Assembly: GCA_037131145.1 (NCBI GenBank)
Contig: JBAXRP010000011.1
Location: 1-41,388, forward strand
Source of the DNA: CAIVAT01 sp037131145
GTDB taxonomy: Bacteria > Bacteroidota > Bacteroidia > Bacteroidales > FEN-979
Direction: 5' to 3'
Length of the DNA: 41,388 bases
In this document: piece by piece, positions 16,118 through 24,277 of the stretch
How the letters are laid out: every line of letters begins with the position of its first letter
How positions within the stretch are numbered: position 1 is the stretch's first letter
The notes under the pieces: model-generated
The model's database searches: none
Told to the model about the DNA's origin: nothing
The model's input: the letters and a program-made list of their open reading frames with translations, nothing else
Program-made: the position numbers and the translations under genes

Positions 16118-16453
16118 TTATTTGTTAAAATTCAGGATATTATTTTCATCTGTAATTTCTGAAATAAAAAGGCTGGTTCTCAGGTTCTGAAGATTCTCTA
16201 TTTTAGCTATCTCAAGGTCATTCCTGTTGGTACGTGCAGCAAAAGAACCAATCAGTACCCCGACAATAAGAGCAAGCGAGATGGCAATGGGTTGAAAAAC
16301 TCTTGTCCAGGCAGGAAAGCCGGAGGTTTTTTGAGTCAGAAACTCTGATTCGATCCGCTGAAGAATTTTTGTAGCCTGGAAAGGGTTTGGTTCGGCTGCT
16401 TTCTCCAGCGCTATGATCTCGTCAAGGCGTTTCTGAAAATGTGAATCTTCCAT
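16118..16453 (-). CDS. Small single-pass membrane protein, candidate anti-sigma factor
   Basis: A 111-residue protein with a soluble N-terminal half (MEDSHFQKRLDEIIALEKAA), one membrane helix (IAISLALIVGVLIGSFAA) and a short periplasmic tail. No zinc-binding HxxxCxxC motif is present. Its place directly between an ECF sigma gene (2 nt upstream) and a Spy/CnrX-like periplasmic protein (5 nt downstream) suggests it is the cognate anti-sigma factor or tether. I use the ATG at 16453; a TTG at 16459 would overlap the sigma stop. Similarity to a named anti-sigma family is not evident. Confidence 0.65.
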   Translation of the reverse strand: MEDSHFQKRLDEIIALEKAAEPNPFQATKILQRIESEFLTQKTSGFPAWTRVFQPIAISLALIVGVLIGSFAARTNRNDLEIAKIENLQNLRTSLFISEITDENNILNFNK

Positions 16454-16455
16454 AA

Positions 16456-17034
16456 TCAATTTTTTTTATATTCAGGAAAATGTGCAATGAGCTGAGTGTA
16501 AAGGTTTGATTTGGCGCGGTGAACCAATGATTCAACTGCCGACAAACTTAGATTCATGATTTCTGCAACTTGTTTATACGAATGGTCATCAAATTTATGC
16601 AGAACAAAGGCGATACGCTGGTTTTCCGGCAATTTATTAATAGCGTCGCGTAACATTTTTTTATTCTCCTTATCCTCCTGTCCAATAGAAGTTTCATTTG
16701 CGCAAGGTTCAGGTATTGAATGATTTCCAGAAAAGCCCATTATTGATTCCAATCTGATTAAAAATCCACGACGTTTGGTTTTTTTCAACTGATTAAGCGA
16801 TCTGTTAACTGTGATGCGGTAGATCCATGTTTCGAGAGTTGAGGAGTTTCTGAAGGTATGGATTGAGCGGATAATTTCGAGAAATATTTCCTGCGAGAGG
16901 TCTTCGGCATCCTCCATGTTTCCAAGAAAATGGAATGCCGTTTTAACAACGCCCCGTTGGTATCTGATTACCAGGTATTGAAAGGCTGTGCGATCACGAT
17001 TCAGGATGCCTTCAATCAATTCCGGGTCGGTCAT
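16456..17034 (-). CDS. ECF-type RNA polymerase sigma factor
   Basis: A 192-residue sigma-70 family protein of the extracytoplasmic-function group. Region 2 is visible as FLGNMEDAEDLSQEIFLEII and TFRNSSTLETWIYRITVNRS, and region 4 as LPENQRIAFVLHKFDDHSYK followed by the helix-turn-helix VAEIMNLSLSAVESLVHRAK. The ATG at 17034 (MTDPELIEGILNRDRTAF) is preferred because the upstream TTG lies inside a terminator stem. It leads an operon with a candidate anti-sigma gene and a Spy/CnrX-like gene, so it is probably released in response to an envelope or metal signal. A strong terminator stands between it and the upstream Cys-rich gene, so it either has its own promoter or depends on read-through. Confidence 0.93.
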   Translation of the reverse strand: MTDPELIEGILNRDRTAFQYLVIRYQRGVVKTAFHFLGNMEDAEDLSQEIFLEIIRSIHTFRNSSTLETWIYRITVNRSLNQLKKTKRRGFLIRLESIMGFSGNHSIPEPCANETSIGQEDKENKKMLRDAINKLPENQRIAFVLHKFDDHSYKQVAEIMNLSLSAVESLVHRAKSNLYTQLIAHFPEYKKN

Positions 17035-17043
17035 GCAGTGGTT

Positions 17044-17086
17044 AAAAAACAAAGAGGATATGCCGTTTGCCGACTTATCCTCTTTG
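17044..17086 (-). terminator. Rho-independent terminator between the Cys-rich gene and the sigma gene
   Basis: An 11-bp perfect inverted repeat, CAAAGAGGATA (17050-17060) and TATCCTCTTTG (17076-17086), encloses a 15-nt loop. On the minus strand the stem is followed by TTTTTT (17049-17044). It terminates transcripts from the Cys-rich gene just 10 nt before the sigma ATG. Confidence 0.85.
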
Positions 17087-17103
17087 TAAGTTCATCAAAG
17101 TAA

Positions 17104-17502
17104 TTATTTGGTTGGCTGAGGCGCGGGAGTTGTTGTGCGGTTGGAACATCCGCTGGCGCCCTTTCCGCATCCGTTACCGCTTTGCTGACCTTTACCACAG
17201 CAAGCGCCGTTACCGGTTCCCGATCCGCAACTTGTTCCTTTATCTTTACAATTTTTACTATTGTGATCGCATGAGCCTTCGCCGGTTTTACCTTTACAAC
17301 TGGTTCCCTGCGAACATGCTCCTTTAGATTCATGTTTATCGCAAATTCCGTTTTTGTTTGCGTCAACAAATTTCCCGGGAGCTTCCACCGTTGATTTGGT
17401 TGCCTTTTTCGGAGTTGTATTCGAAGCTACCTGCGACATTCCCATCCCGGCAATAAGCATCGCCATGGCAAGGGTTAAAATAATTCTCGATACTGTTTTC
17501 AT
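17104..17502 (-). CDS. Secreted Cys/Gly-rich protein with EF-hand-like motif
   Basis: A 132-residue protein with a signal peptide (MKTVSRIILTLAMAMLIAGM, cleavage near GMSQ). The mature region has an EF-hand/dockerin-like loop FVDANKNGICDKHE followed by a 70-residue Gly/Lys/Ser-rich stretch with ten cysteines in total, including a CC pair, and a Pro/Thr tail. No enzymatic domain is seen. Cysteine spacing is irregular, so it is not a classical ferredoxin or zinc ribbon; metal binding or disulfide cross-linking is plausible. It lies just upstream of the ECF sigma operon on the same strand and is separated from it by a strong terminator, which makes it a candidate target or partner of that sigma factor. 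Confidence 0.8.
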   Translation of the reverse strand: MKTVSRIILTLAMAMLIAGMGMSQVASNTTPKKATKSTVEAPGKFVDANKNGICDKHESKGACSQGTSCKGKTGEGSCDHNSKNCKDKGTSCGSGTGNGACCGKGQQSGNGCGKGASGCSNRTTTPAPQPTK

Positions 17503-17597
17503 AATTATTGGTTTTAAGTGTTAAAATGGTTGATTTAACAATTAGACAACCGGAAAAGGAAAAACTTGCGGAGAATTGAAAAAAAAACTAAAAATAT

Positions 17598-19061
17598 TCA
17601 GAATTTCAGATTAAACCAGGAATCGGAGGTTATGTTGGAAGAAAATTCATTCTTGTACCTGAATTCGTTAGTGTGTTTATTGTAGATGTAATCCAGTTCC
17701 CAATCAAGATGGCGTTCTGCGATTTGCCGGATTGCGTCAATTATAAAACGGAGTTCCTCACCGGTCATGGTTGGATGCAGCGAAAGCCTTACCCAACCTG
17801 GTTTTTCAGACAAATCGCCCTCGTTAATTTTATCGGTGATGTTTTTGGAGGTTTCATAGCTCACGCTGAGCAGGTAATGTCCGTAAGTTCCGGCACAGGC
17901 GCAGCCGCCGCGAACCTGAATTCCAAACCGGTCGCTGAGCAGTCGTACAATCAGATTGTAATGAATTGAATCGAGGTAAAAAGAAATTACTCCAAGCCTG
18001 TCCTGAATATTTTCAGCCAGAAGGTGCAAACCTGGAATAAGGGGCAGTTCACGGAAAGCAATTTCAATCAGATATTTTTCCCTTTCGCGCATTTTTTCAA
18101 CTCCCATGGCTGATTTAAGTTCCAGCGCCAAAGCAGTGCGAATTGCCTGTAAAAAGCCTGGCGTTCCACCATCTTCGCGCACTTCGATATCATCAATAAA
18201 TTTATATTCGCCCCAGCGATTTGTCCAGTCAACAGTGCCTCCTCCCGGTTGATCCGGAACTTTCAAGGTATATAATAAGGAGTCGAATATCAAAACGCCG
18301 GATGAACCAGGACCTCCAAGAAATTTATGCGGCGAAAAGAAAATCGCATCCAGTTTTTCCAACGGGTCGCCGGGATGCATGTTGATATTATCATAAGGGG
18401 CTGAGGCGGCAAAGTCAACGAATACCAGACCGCCATACTCATGCATCAACCGCGCCATCTGATAAATGGGAGTGCGAATGCCGGTTACATTGGAGCAGGC
18501 GGTAAATGAACCGATTTTTCGTTTCCGGGTTTTATATTTTTCCAGATTTTTTTTAAGATGGTCAAGACTAAAAAGAAGGTCGTCGCCGGGCTCGATTACC
18601 ACTACTTCAGCGTTGGTTTCGTACCAGGAAGTCTGGTTTGAGTGATGCTCCATGTGAGTAATAAAAACTACAGGAGGCTCAGTTTCACGAATGCAAGGCT
18701 GCTTTGAAATCTCTCCGCAGGTTTTTAGTCCTAAGATTCGCTGGAATTTAACAATAGCCCCGGTCATGCCAAACCCGGTTGTGATGATCACATCTTCCTG
18801 ACCGGCATTAACATGTTTCTTAATCAGGTAATGGGCGCGATGGTAAGCCTCAGTCATCAACCGCCCGTTTTCGCTGGTTTCAGTATGGGTATTGCCAATA
18901 AATGGACCGATTTTACCGAGGATGATTTCTTCGATGGGATGATAGAGCCTGCCACTGGCAATCCAATCGGCATAGATCATTTTTTTTATTCCGTAAGGGG
19001 TTTTATAACATGCGTCGGCGCCAACGATGTTATCACGGAAGCGTTTAAAATACATTTCCAT
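17598..19061 (-). CDS. Class V PLP-dependent aminotransferase (cysteine desulfurase-like)
   Basis: A 487-residue PLP enzyme of the class V aminotransferase/SufS/isopenicillin-epimerase fold. Features include YADWIASGRLYHPIEE, the HMEHHSNQTSW segment that contacts the cofactor ring, the aspartate in GGLVFVDFAASAPYD, the Schiff-base lysine Lys246 in FFSPHKFLGGPG, and VRGGCACAGTYGHYLL near the C-terminus. It is longer than housekeeping SufS (about 405-415 residues), and no suf genes are adjacent, so the reaction (desulfurase, lyase or other) is not certain. It follows tatA by 58 nt on the same strand and could share its transcript. Confidence 0.88.
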   Translation of the reverse strand: MEMYFKRFRDNIVGADACYKTPYGIKKMIYADWIASGRLYHPIEEIILGKIGPFIGNTHTETSENGRLMTEAYHRAHYLIKKHVNAGQEDVIITTGFGMTGAIVKFQRILGLKTCGEISKQPCIRETEPPVVFITHMEHHSNQTSWYETNAEVVVIEPGDDLLFSLDHLKKNLEKYKTRKRKIGSFTACSNVTGIRTPIYQMARLMHEYGGLVFVDFAASAPYDNINMHPGDPLEKLDAIFFSPHKFLGGPGSSGVLIFDSLLYTLKVPDQPGGGTVDWTNRWGEYKFIDDIEVREDGGTPGFLQAIRTALALELKSAMGVEKMREREKYLIEIAFRELPLIPGLHLLAENIQDRLGVISFYLDSIHYNLIVRLLSDRFGIQVRGGCACAGTYGHYLLSVSYETSKNITDKINEGDLSEKPGWVRLSLHPTMTGEELRFIIDAIRQIAERHLDWELDYIYNKHTNEFRYKNEFSSNITSDSWFNLKF

Positions 19062-19119
19062 TTTTACAGGATGATCAGGTTAAAAAACCTGTTTGATTAC
19101 GAATCTGAGGAAACAAGGA

Positions 19120-19347
19120 CTAAGTTTTCTTTTCCGTTTGCTCAACAGGAGGGTTTTTTTCGATTGGCTTCTTAAACTCTTCTTCCATTCCTTCCATGCC
19201 GTCTTTGAAGCTTTTAACTCCTTTACCGAGACCTTTCATTAGTTCAGGAATTTTTTTTCCGCCGAAAAGAAGAAGCACGACAAGGGCGATCAGCAGCAAT
19301 TCTGTTGTGCCAAGTCCGAATATTAATAAAATGTAGCCTGATGTCAT
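19120..19347 (-). CDS. tatA: Sec-independent protein translocase TatA/E
   Basis: A 75-residue protein with one N-terminal helix (TTELLLIALVVLLLFGGKKI), the FGGKKIPELMKGLGKGVKSF hinge and amphipathic helix, and a charged tail, all diagnostic of TatA/TatE. It forms the pore-like oligomer of the twin-arginine translocase together with TatC (14373-15209). A -7 box lies 28 nt upstream. No tatB is seen, as expected for a minimal TatAC system. Confidence 0.95.
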   Translation of the reverse strand: MTSGYILLIFGLGTTELLLIALVVLLLFGGKKIPELMKGLGKGVKSFKDGMEGMEEEFKKPIEKNPPVEQTEKKT

Positions 19348-19374
19348 TGGGGATGTTTTTAAACCGATTTAATG

Positions 19375-19382
19375 CAAAGGTA
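19375..19382 (-). promoter_or_regulatory. Putative -7 box for tatA
   Basis: The minus strand reads TACCTTTG, matching TAnnTTTG, 27 nt upstream of the tatA ATG at 19347 and just downstream of the queA stop. Confidence 0.45.
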
Positions 19383-19397
19383 CAAAGATGTGCGTTA

Positions 19398-20636
19398 TTA
19401 TCCCCTTTTGGGTAAAAAAAAGAGGCACACATCACCATAACTTAGAAAACGGTATTCGTTTGCAAGGGCGAAATCATAAACCTCTTTCCATTTCGCGCCA
19501 ATCATTGCCGCCACAAGAAGAAGCAGAGTGCTTTGAGGAATATGGAAGTTGGTAATGAGTCCGGAAAGTAGTCGGTAACGATAGCCTGGTACAATCATTA
19601 ATTGGGTTTCGCCTGAATATGACTCCAAATCATTTTTCTTCAGATATTTCAATAGTGATTCCAGGGATTGATAAGCCGGAATATCGGCAGAATGATAAGA
19701 ATGGTATGGCGTCCATTGCGACACATTGGGATGAAATAATGTATCTCCAGTTGAAAGTTGGCAACCCAGCCAATACAAACTTTCGAGCGTTCGCGCGGCA
19801 GTGGTGCCAACAGCAAAAACGGGACGATCAGTGTTTTCCAGTAGTTGTTCAATAGTTTCCCGGCTAACAATTATTTTCTCATGGTGCATCAGATGGTCTC
19901 CGATAAATTCAGTAATCACAGGACGGAAAGTGCCGGCGCCCACATGAAGCGTTACATTCAGGCGCAGGATATTTTTCTGTCGGAGACTTTCCAAAACGCT
20001 TTCCGTAAAATGAAGTCCGGCAGTGGGCGCTGCAACCGACCCATCCTTTGCAGCATAGATAGTTTGATAGCGGTCAATATCATAAATTTCGGGAGCCCGG
20101 TTGATGTAAGGAGGCAGCGGCGTCAATCCTGCAAGTTCAAGCATAAAGCCAAAAGAGATTTCGCGAGGTTCCCATTCAAACAGAACCTGATGACTGCCAT
20201 CTTGCAAATCGGAAGTTCTGGTAGCAGAAAGGTTATAAATTTGTCCCTGACTGACAACCTGAAGGATAAGCGTTCCCGTTTTCCATCTTTTGAGGTTGCC
20301 AATTAAACATTTCCAGGTTGTTCCTGATTTTTGCAGGAATGCTGTTTGCAATTCGGTTGAGGGGGCAATTGGTTCAAGACAGAATATTTCAACAGGCGCG
20401 CCGGTGGGCTTATGAAAGATGAGCCGGGCGCGGATAACGCGGGTATTATTGAATACCATTAAACTATTTTCGGGAAGATGGCAGGCGACATTGGAAAACA
20501 CATCCTGACTAATTTGCCGGTTCCGGTAAATCAGAAGTTTAGCCTCATCTCTTTCCTGTAATGGAAATTGCGCAATTCGGTCTTCAGGAAGAGTATAGTC
20601 ATAATCTGCAATTCTGATTTGGGTTGGATCATTCAT
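19398..20636 (-). CDS. queA: S-adenosylmethionine:tRNA ribosyltransferase-isomerase
   Basis: Transfers and isomerises the ribosyl moiety of SAM onto preQ1-tRNA to make epoxyqueuosine. Visible family elements are IADYDYTLPEDRIAQFPL at the start, LMVFNNTRVIRARL, LTPLPPYINR, VAAPTAGLHFTESVLE, NVTLHVGAGTFRPV and VGTTAARTLESL, then NFHIPQSTLLLLVAA. At 412 residues it is on the long side, usual for Bacteroidota. I take the ATG at 20636 (MNDPTQIRIADYDY); an upstream GTG would add six residues. It is followed by tatA on the same strand with a 50-nt gap that contains the tatA promoter box. Confidence 0.97.
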   Translation of the reverse strand: MNDPTQIRIADYDYTLPEDRIAQFPLQERDEAKLLIYRNRQISQDVFSNVACHLPENSLMVFNNTRVIRARLIFHKPTGAPVEIFCLEPIAPSTELQTAFLQKSGTTWKCLIGNLKRWKTGTLILQVVSQGQIYNLSATRTSDLQDGSHQVLFEWEPREISFGFMLELAGLTPLPPYINRAPEIYDIDRYQTIYAAKDGSVAAPTAGLHFTESVLESLRQKNILRLNVTLHVGAGTFRPVITEFIGDHLMHHEKIIVSRETIEQLLENTDRPVFAVGTTAARTLESLYWLGCQLSTGDTLFHPNVSQWTPYHSYHSADIPAYQSLESLLKYLKKNDLESYSGETQLMIVPGYRYRLLSGLITNFHIPQSTLLLLVAAMIGAKWKEVYDFALANEYRFLSYGDVCLFFLPKRG

Positions 20637-20672
20637 ACAGTTTCTTTCGGACACTTCGCCTACTTTGAAATA

Positions 20673-22106
20673 TCAGTGTTTTTCGGAGGTAAAGAAGTTG
20701 GGTTTGTAGGTTAACATGATATAGGCATACTGAGCCCATTTGCTTGTACCCTCTTTCAAAATATTCAGTCGCTCCATAGTTGAGGTTGGTATAAAAAAGC
20801 AATAGGCGGCATTTATCTCAAAGTTCTTAACCGGTTTATAAACGAACATTAAATCAATTTCCGATCCGAGGTGTTTTTTAACTGCAATATATGAAAGTTC
20901 ACCGGGTTTACTAACTATAACGGGTAAATATCCCTGTGCCAGACCAAAATAGCGATAGGTTGCCTCAAGCGAAGTTTTCCCTCCCAATTGAAATGTAGCC
21001 CGCGCATACAGGTCGGTAAGCCCGGCGCCCTCGCCAGTGGTCATAAGTGATGAAAACATATCCATATAACCATAAAATCCATGACTATTTGGGTATAATG
21101 TTGAGAAGGCGGTTGATTTGGTCTTAAGTCCTTCGGCATCCGAATAGTTATTGCCGCTTAGCTGGTCATACCCGATCAAAAAGGTGAATGGTTTGAAAAA
21201 CCGGTACGAAACGTACCCGCCAAAAAAACCGGCATTTAGCGTTCTGCCATCATTGAAACGACCTCCCTGATAATAACCCGCAGCAAAAACCGTGAAGTTT
21301 TCAAGCGCGTATCCGATTGTGCCTCCTACGGTTAACCGTCCATACAGTTGAGTTGGATAGGATGTGGTACCTGTTGTAGTTGTAGCAATGACAGTAGTTC
21401 CAATGGTGTCGTGATTTGTGTTAACAACAAATAGCGTATCGTTGCGCGTTATTTTTTTTGGGCTGTTTGGTTGTTGCATAACATCGAGTATGCCGAGGAA
21501 ACTGATAGTAAGTTTATCCCCGAAGAGTTTCTTTTGTTCATACAGATATGCCATGTATTTGTAATTTTTCAGCGGATATGAGGCGAGAAAAGCCGACGCC
21601 GGCGCCGTATTGTTAACGGCAAAGCCGAAATCGCCGCGGTATCCTTTTGATTCGTTTTCCCATTGCGCAATGGCAACGTCATGCGATGCGCCTTTTGGAC
21701 CCCAATTTGAATTTCCGAGCAAACGTCCATCATCATAAACCAACTCGGTTCGCCCAACCTTTATGGCAAAACCTTTGGCAAAACTATACCTGAACCAGCC
21801 CTCATAAATGTTGATGGTGTTCCGGGTAATTGTATCCGACGAATAGTTATTCTCGCCAAATACATAAGCCTGCTGGATAGAAAACCTGGCGGTAAACTGA
21901 TCGTTTTTGTAATCAAAAATCAGTCTGTTGCGCCCAAGAATAGCGAGGTAAGGCGTTTTACTGGAATCCCTAAGTCTGGTATAACCGTCGCGATATTCGA
22001 AGCGTGGTCTGAATTCGCCGGAAATGGTGAACTGTGCCCTAACCGCGCCCGAAAGCAAAAGGAAAATTAAGCAAAGGTGAATTGTTGTTCGTTGAAATGT
22101 TTTCAT
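20673..22106 (-). CDS. Alginate-export-type outer-membrane beta-barrel
   Basis: A 477-residue protein with a signal peptide (cleavage near AVRAQ) and a body of alternating beta strands ending in an aromatic-rich C-terminus (YAYIMLTYKPNF). TISGEFRPRFEYRDGY at the start and KVGRTELVYDDGRLLGNSNW are typical of the alginate-export (AlgE-like) porin family common in Bacteroidota. Despite the family name, the substrate is usually unknown and no polysaccharide genes are adjacent. A -7 box 63 nt upstream is divergent from the pssA promoter. The queA start lies 36 nt downstream. Confidence 0.85.
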   Translation of the reverse strand: MKTFQRTTIHLCLIFLLLSGAVRAQFTISGEFRPRFEYRDGYTRLRDSSKTPYLAILGRNRLIFDYKNDQFTARFSIQQAYVFGENNYSSDTITRNTINIYEGWFRYSFAKGFAIKVGRTELVYDDGRLLGNSNWGPKGASHDVAIAQWENESKGYRGDFGFAVNNTAPASAFLASYPLKNYKYMAYLYEQKKLFGDKLTISFLGILDVMQQPNSPKKITRNDTLFVVNTNHDTIGTTVIATTTTGTTSYPTQLYGRLTVGGTIGYALENFTVFAAGYYQGGRFNDGRTLNAGFFGGYVSYRFFKPFTFLIGYDQLSGNNYSDAEGLKTKSTAFSTLYPNSHGFYGYMDMFSSLMTTGEGAGLTDLYARATFQLGGKTSLEATYRYFGLAQGYLPVIVSKPGELSYIAVKKHLGSEIDLMFVYKPVKNFEINAAYCFFIPTSTMERLNILKEGTSKWAQYAYIMLTYKPNFFTSEKH

Positions 22107-22168
22107 AATACGATGTTTATCAGATAACTAACTGGTTTTATTAATATTAGGGTTGAGTTTTGAAGGGG

Positions 22169-22176
22169 CAAAAGTA
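22169..22176 (-). promoter_or_regulatory. Putative -7 box for the outer-membrane barrel gene
   Basis: The minus strand reads TACTTTTG (TAnnTTTG), 62 nt upstream of the barrel ATG at 22106, in the 135-nt divergent region shared with pssA. Confidence 0.45.
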
Positions 22177-22217
22177 GAGAAAAATTTTTACCGCTTTCCG
22201 ATGTTTAAATAATAAGG

Positions 22218-22225
22218 TAACTTTG
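22218..22225 (+). promoter_or_regulatory. Putative -7 box for pssA
   Basis: TAACTTTG matches TAnnTTTG, 16 nt upstream of the pssA ATG. CTTT at 22194-22197 could be a degenerate -33 element at 20-nt spacing. Confidence 0.5.
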
Positions 22226-22241
22226 CATAAATTACCAGAAT

Positions 22242-22985
22242 ATGAAATTTAAGCAGTACGTCCCGAACGCCCTTACAACCATGAACCTTTTCAGTGGTCT
22301 GATTTCATTGATCATGACCATGCAAGGTAATTATGTCGCGGCATCCGTATTTATTTTCATTGCTGCTGTATTTGATTTTCTCGACGGGAATGCAGCCAGG
22401 TTACTGAAAGCCCATTCTGAACTGGGGAAACAGCTCGATTCTTTGTCAGATATGGTTTCCTTTGGCGTGGCTCCGGGAATTATGATTTTCAGAATGATTT
22501 CGGCGAATTGCGCCGGGAGTTGCAACATTATGGAACAGATGCATATAACACCTTATTTTGCTATGCTGATACCAATTTGTTCGGCTTTGAGGCTGGCAAA
22601 ATTCAACATTGATCTGCGTCAGGAAGTAAATTTTATCGGAATGCCAACTCCGGCAAATGCTTTGTTTTTTGCCTCAATCCCTTTGGTTTTGTTTGTTCAG
22701 CCACAATTGTTCGCCCTTATTCATCTGGATTTTCTGGTTTCCTTCTTCTCAAATACAAGGGTTTTGACTTTGCTCGCTGTTTTCTTTTCTTACCTGCTGA
22801 TTTCCGATTTCAGGATTTTCTCCATGAAATTTAAAAATCTGAAATGGAAAGGAAATGAACTGAGATATATCCTTCTGATCAGTTCCGTCATCCTGTTTTT
22901 ACTCTTTTTCCTTAGCGCTATTCCGGTTATTATCGTGTTGTATGTATTACTGTCAATATTTTTTCAGAATTACATAAACGATTAG
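22242..22985 (+). CDS. pssA: CDP-diacylglycerol-serine O-phosphatidyltransferase
   Basis: A 247-residue inner-membrane enzyme that makes phosphatidylserine, precursor of phosphatidylethanolamine. The CDP-alcohol phosphotransferase motif is complete: Asp48, Gly49, Ala52, Arg53, Gly62, Asp66 and Asp70, within DFLDGNAARLLK and LGKQLDSLSD. About seven or eight hydrophobic helices follow. Its 3' end overlaps lptB by 4 nt in convergent orientation. No psd gene is next to it. Confidence 0.95.
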   Translation: MKFKQYVPNALTTMNLFSGLISLIMTMQGNYVAASVFIFIAAVFDFLDGNAARLLKAHSELGKQLDSLSDMVSFGVAPGIMIFRMISANCAGSCNIMEQMHITPYFAMLIPICSALRLAKFNIDLRQEVNFIGMPTPANALFFASIPLVLFVQPQLFALIHLDFLVSFFSNTRVLTLLAVFFSYLLISDFRIFSMKFKNLKWKGNELRYILLISSVILFLLFFLSAIPVIIVLYVLLSIFFQNYIND

Positions 22986-23704
22986 CGCAGTTCAAAATTC
23001 TGTCCAAGATAGACTTTACGCACATGGGGATCATCGGCAAGCTCCTTGCCGGTTCCCGCGCGCAGAATGGAACCTTCGAAAAGCAGATAGGAACGGTCGG
23101 TTATACTAAGGGTTTCGTGTACATTATGGTCGGTTATGAGTACTCCGATGTTTTTTTCCTTCAGACGGGTAACGATTTGTTGAATATCCTCAACTGCGAT
23201 TGGATCAATACCGGCAAACGGTTCGTCAAGTAAAACAAACTTAGGATCAACCGCAAGCGACCGGGCAATTTCGCACCTTCTTCGCTCGCCGCCCGAAAGG
23301 GTAATTCCATCGCTTTTTCTGACATGCTGTAGCCCAAATTCATCGAGAAGCTTTTCAAGACGCTCTTTCTGCCGTTCTTTGGAAAGACCAGTAAATTCGA
23401 GTATTGCCTTGATATTATCTTCCACGCTCAGTTTTCTGAAAATCGAAGCTTCCTGCGGCAAATAGCTGATGCCACGCTGAGCGCGTTTATACATCGGTTC
23501 GCGGGTAATGTTGACGTCGTCAAGGAAAACATTACCCGAAAGCGGCTTGATCAGCCCAACGATAATGTAAAACGAAGTTGTTTTGCCTGCGCCGTTCGGA
23601 CCAAGTAACCCAACTATTTCACCTTGTTTCAGTTCAACGGAAACTTCATTGACAACAGTGCGTTTACGATATTTTTTGACAATTTTTTCGGTTCTTAAAA
23701 TCAT
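22982..23704 (-). CDS. lptB: LPS export ABC transporter ATP-binding protein LptB
   Basis: A 240-residue ABC ATPase that powers lipopolysaccharide extraction from the inner membrane with LptFG. Walker A GPNGAGKTT is at 35-43, the signature LSGGE at 136-140, Walker B FVLLDEP at 156-162, and the H-loop in LITDHNVHETL. The segment LPQEASIFRKLSVEDNI is characteristic of LptB. It converges on pssA with a 4-nt overlap and seems to be monocistronic; partners are elsewhere. Confidence 0.96.
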   Translation of the reverse strand: MILRTEKIVKKYRKRTVVNEVSVELKQGEIVGLLGPNGAGKTTSFYIIVGLIKPLSGNVFLDDVNITREPMYKRAQRGISYLPQEASIFRKLSVEDNIKAILEFTGLSKERQKERLEKLLDEFGLQHVRKSDGITLSGGERRRCEIARSLAVDPKFVLLDEPFAGIDPIAVEDIQQIVTRLKEKNIGVLITDHNVHETLSITDRSYLLFEGSILRAGTGKELADDPHVRKVYLGQNFELR

Positions 23705-23809
23705 GTGGGTTTTTCCTAATGATAATTTTCAACTTTACTGCGATCGGGCATAGACTGCAAACTCGCTAAATTATGCCATTTTGATCGCAAATCGGCAACA
23801 GTGGAATTG

Positions 23810-24277
23810 TTATTTGTTGAAATGAATTTTTTTCAGCTCCTCAACATCAGCTTGATCTTTTAGCCTTCCTGCAACCATTTTGTTGATAATTAAATCTTCA
23901 AAACTCAGGAAGGGAACATCGTAATGTTCGACTTCCAAATGGTCGCAATTTGCGTATGAGTCATCAAAGCTAAGTCCTGAAATATGAGTTAGAAATTCGA
24001 CCTTTTCCGGCGGATTATTAAAATGAAATGCCAGAGTTTCGGCAAAATTTTTGTTTCTTATAAAATCCATTGAATCTTCGGAAATACCGAATTGTGCAAT
24101 AACCGGAAGCAGTTTTTGTTTATTATCGTTTGTTGCGCGAATCCACAAATCCATGTCCCCGGTTGTTCTTATGTATCCATGGAAAACGACCGATAAACCG
24201 CCAACAACGATGAAATCCACTTTATGCTTCAATAATTCAAACAGGAACCGTTGATGGAAATCATTAAATATATTCAT
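23810..24277 (-). CDS. Nucleotidyltransferase-like protein (DUF6036/AbiEii-like)
   Basis: A 155-residue protein with a minimal nucleotidyltransferase fold: FIVVGGLSVVFHGYIRTTGD and the metal-binding pair Asp41/Asp43 in TTGDMDLWIRA, then a helical C-terminal part with LIINKMVAGRLKDQADVEEL. These features match the nucleotidyltransferases found in AbiE/MenT-type toxin-antitoxin modules and related small operons. Its start overlaps the stop of the upstream 88-residue gene by 4 nt, implying translational coupling. Activity as a toxin is an inference; no target can be predicted. Confidence 0.8.
   Translation of the reverse strand: MNIFNDFHQRFLFELLKHKVDFIVVGGLSVVFHGYIRTTGDMDLWIRATNDNKQKLLPVIAQFGISEDSMDFIRNKNFAETLAFHFNNPPEKVEFLTHISGLSFDDSYANCDHLEVEHYDVPFLSFEDLIINKMVAGRLKDQADVEELKKIHFNK

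Noticed and set aside
19845..20306. Plus-strand open frame of 153 codons inside queA
   Set aside because: Antisense shadow of a well-supported gene.
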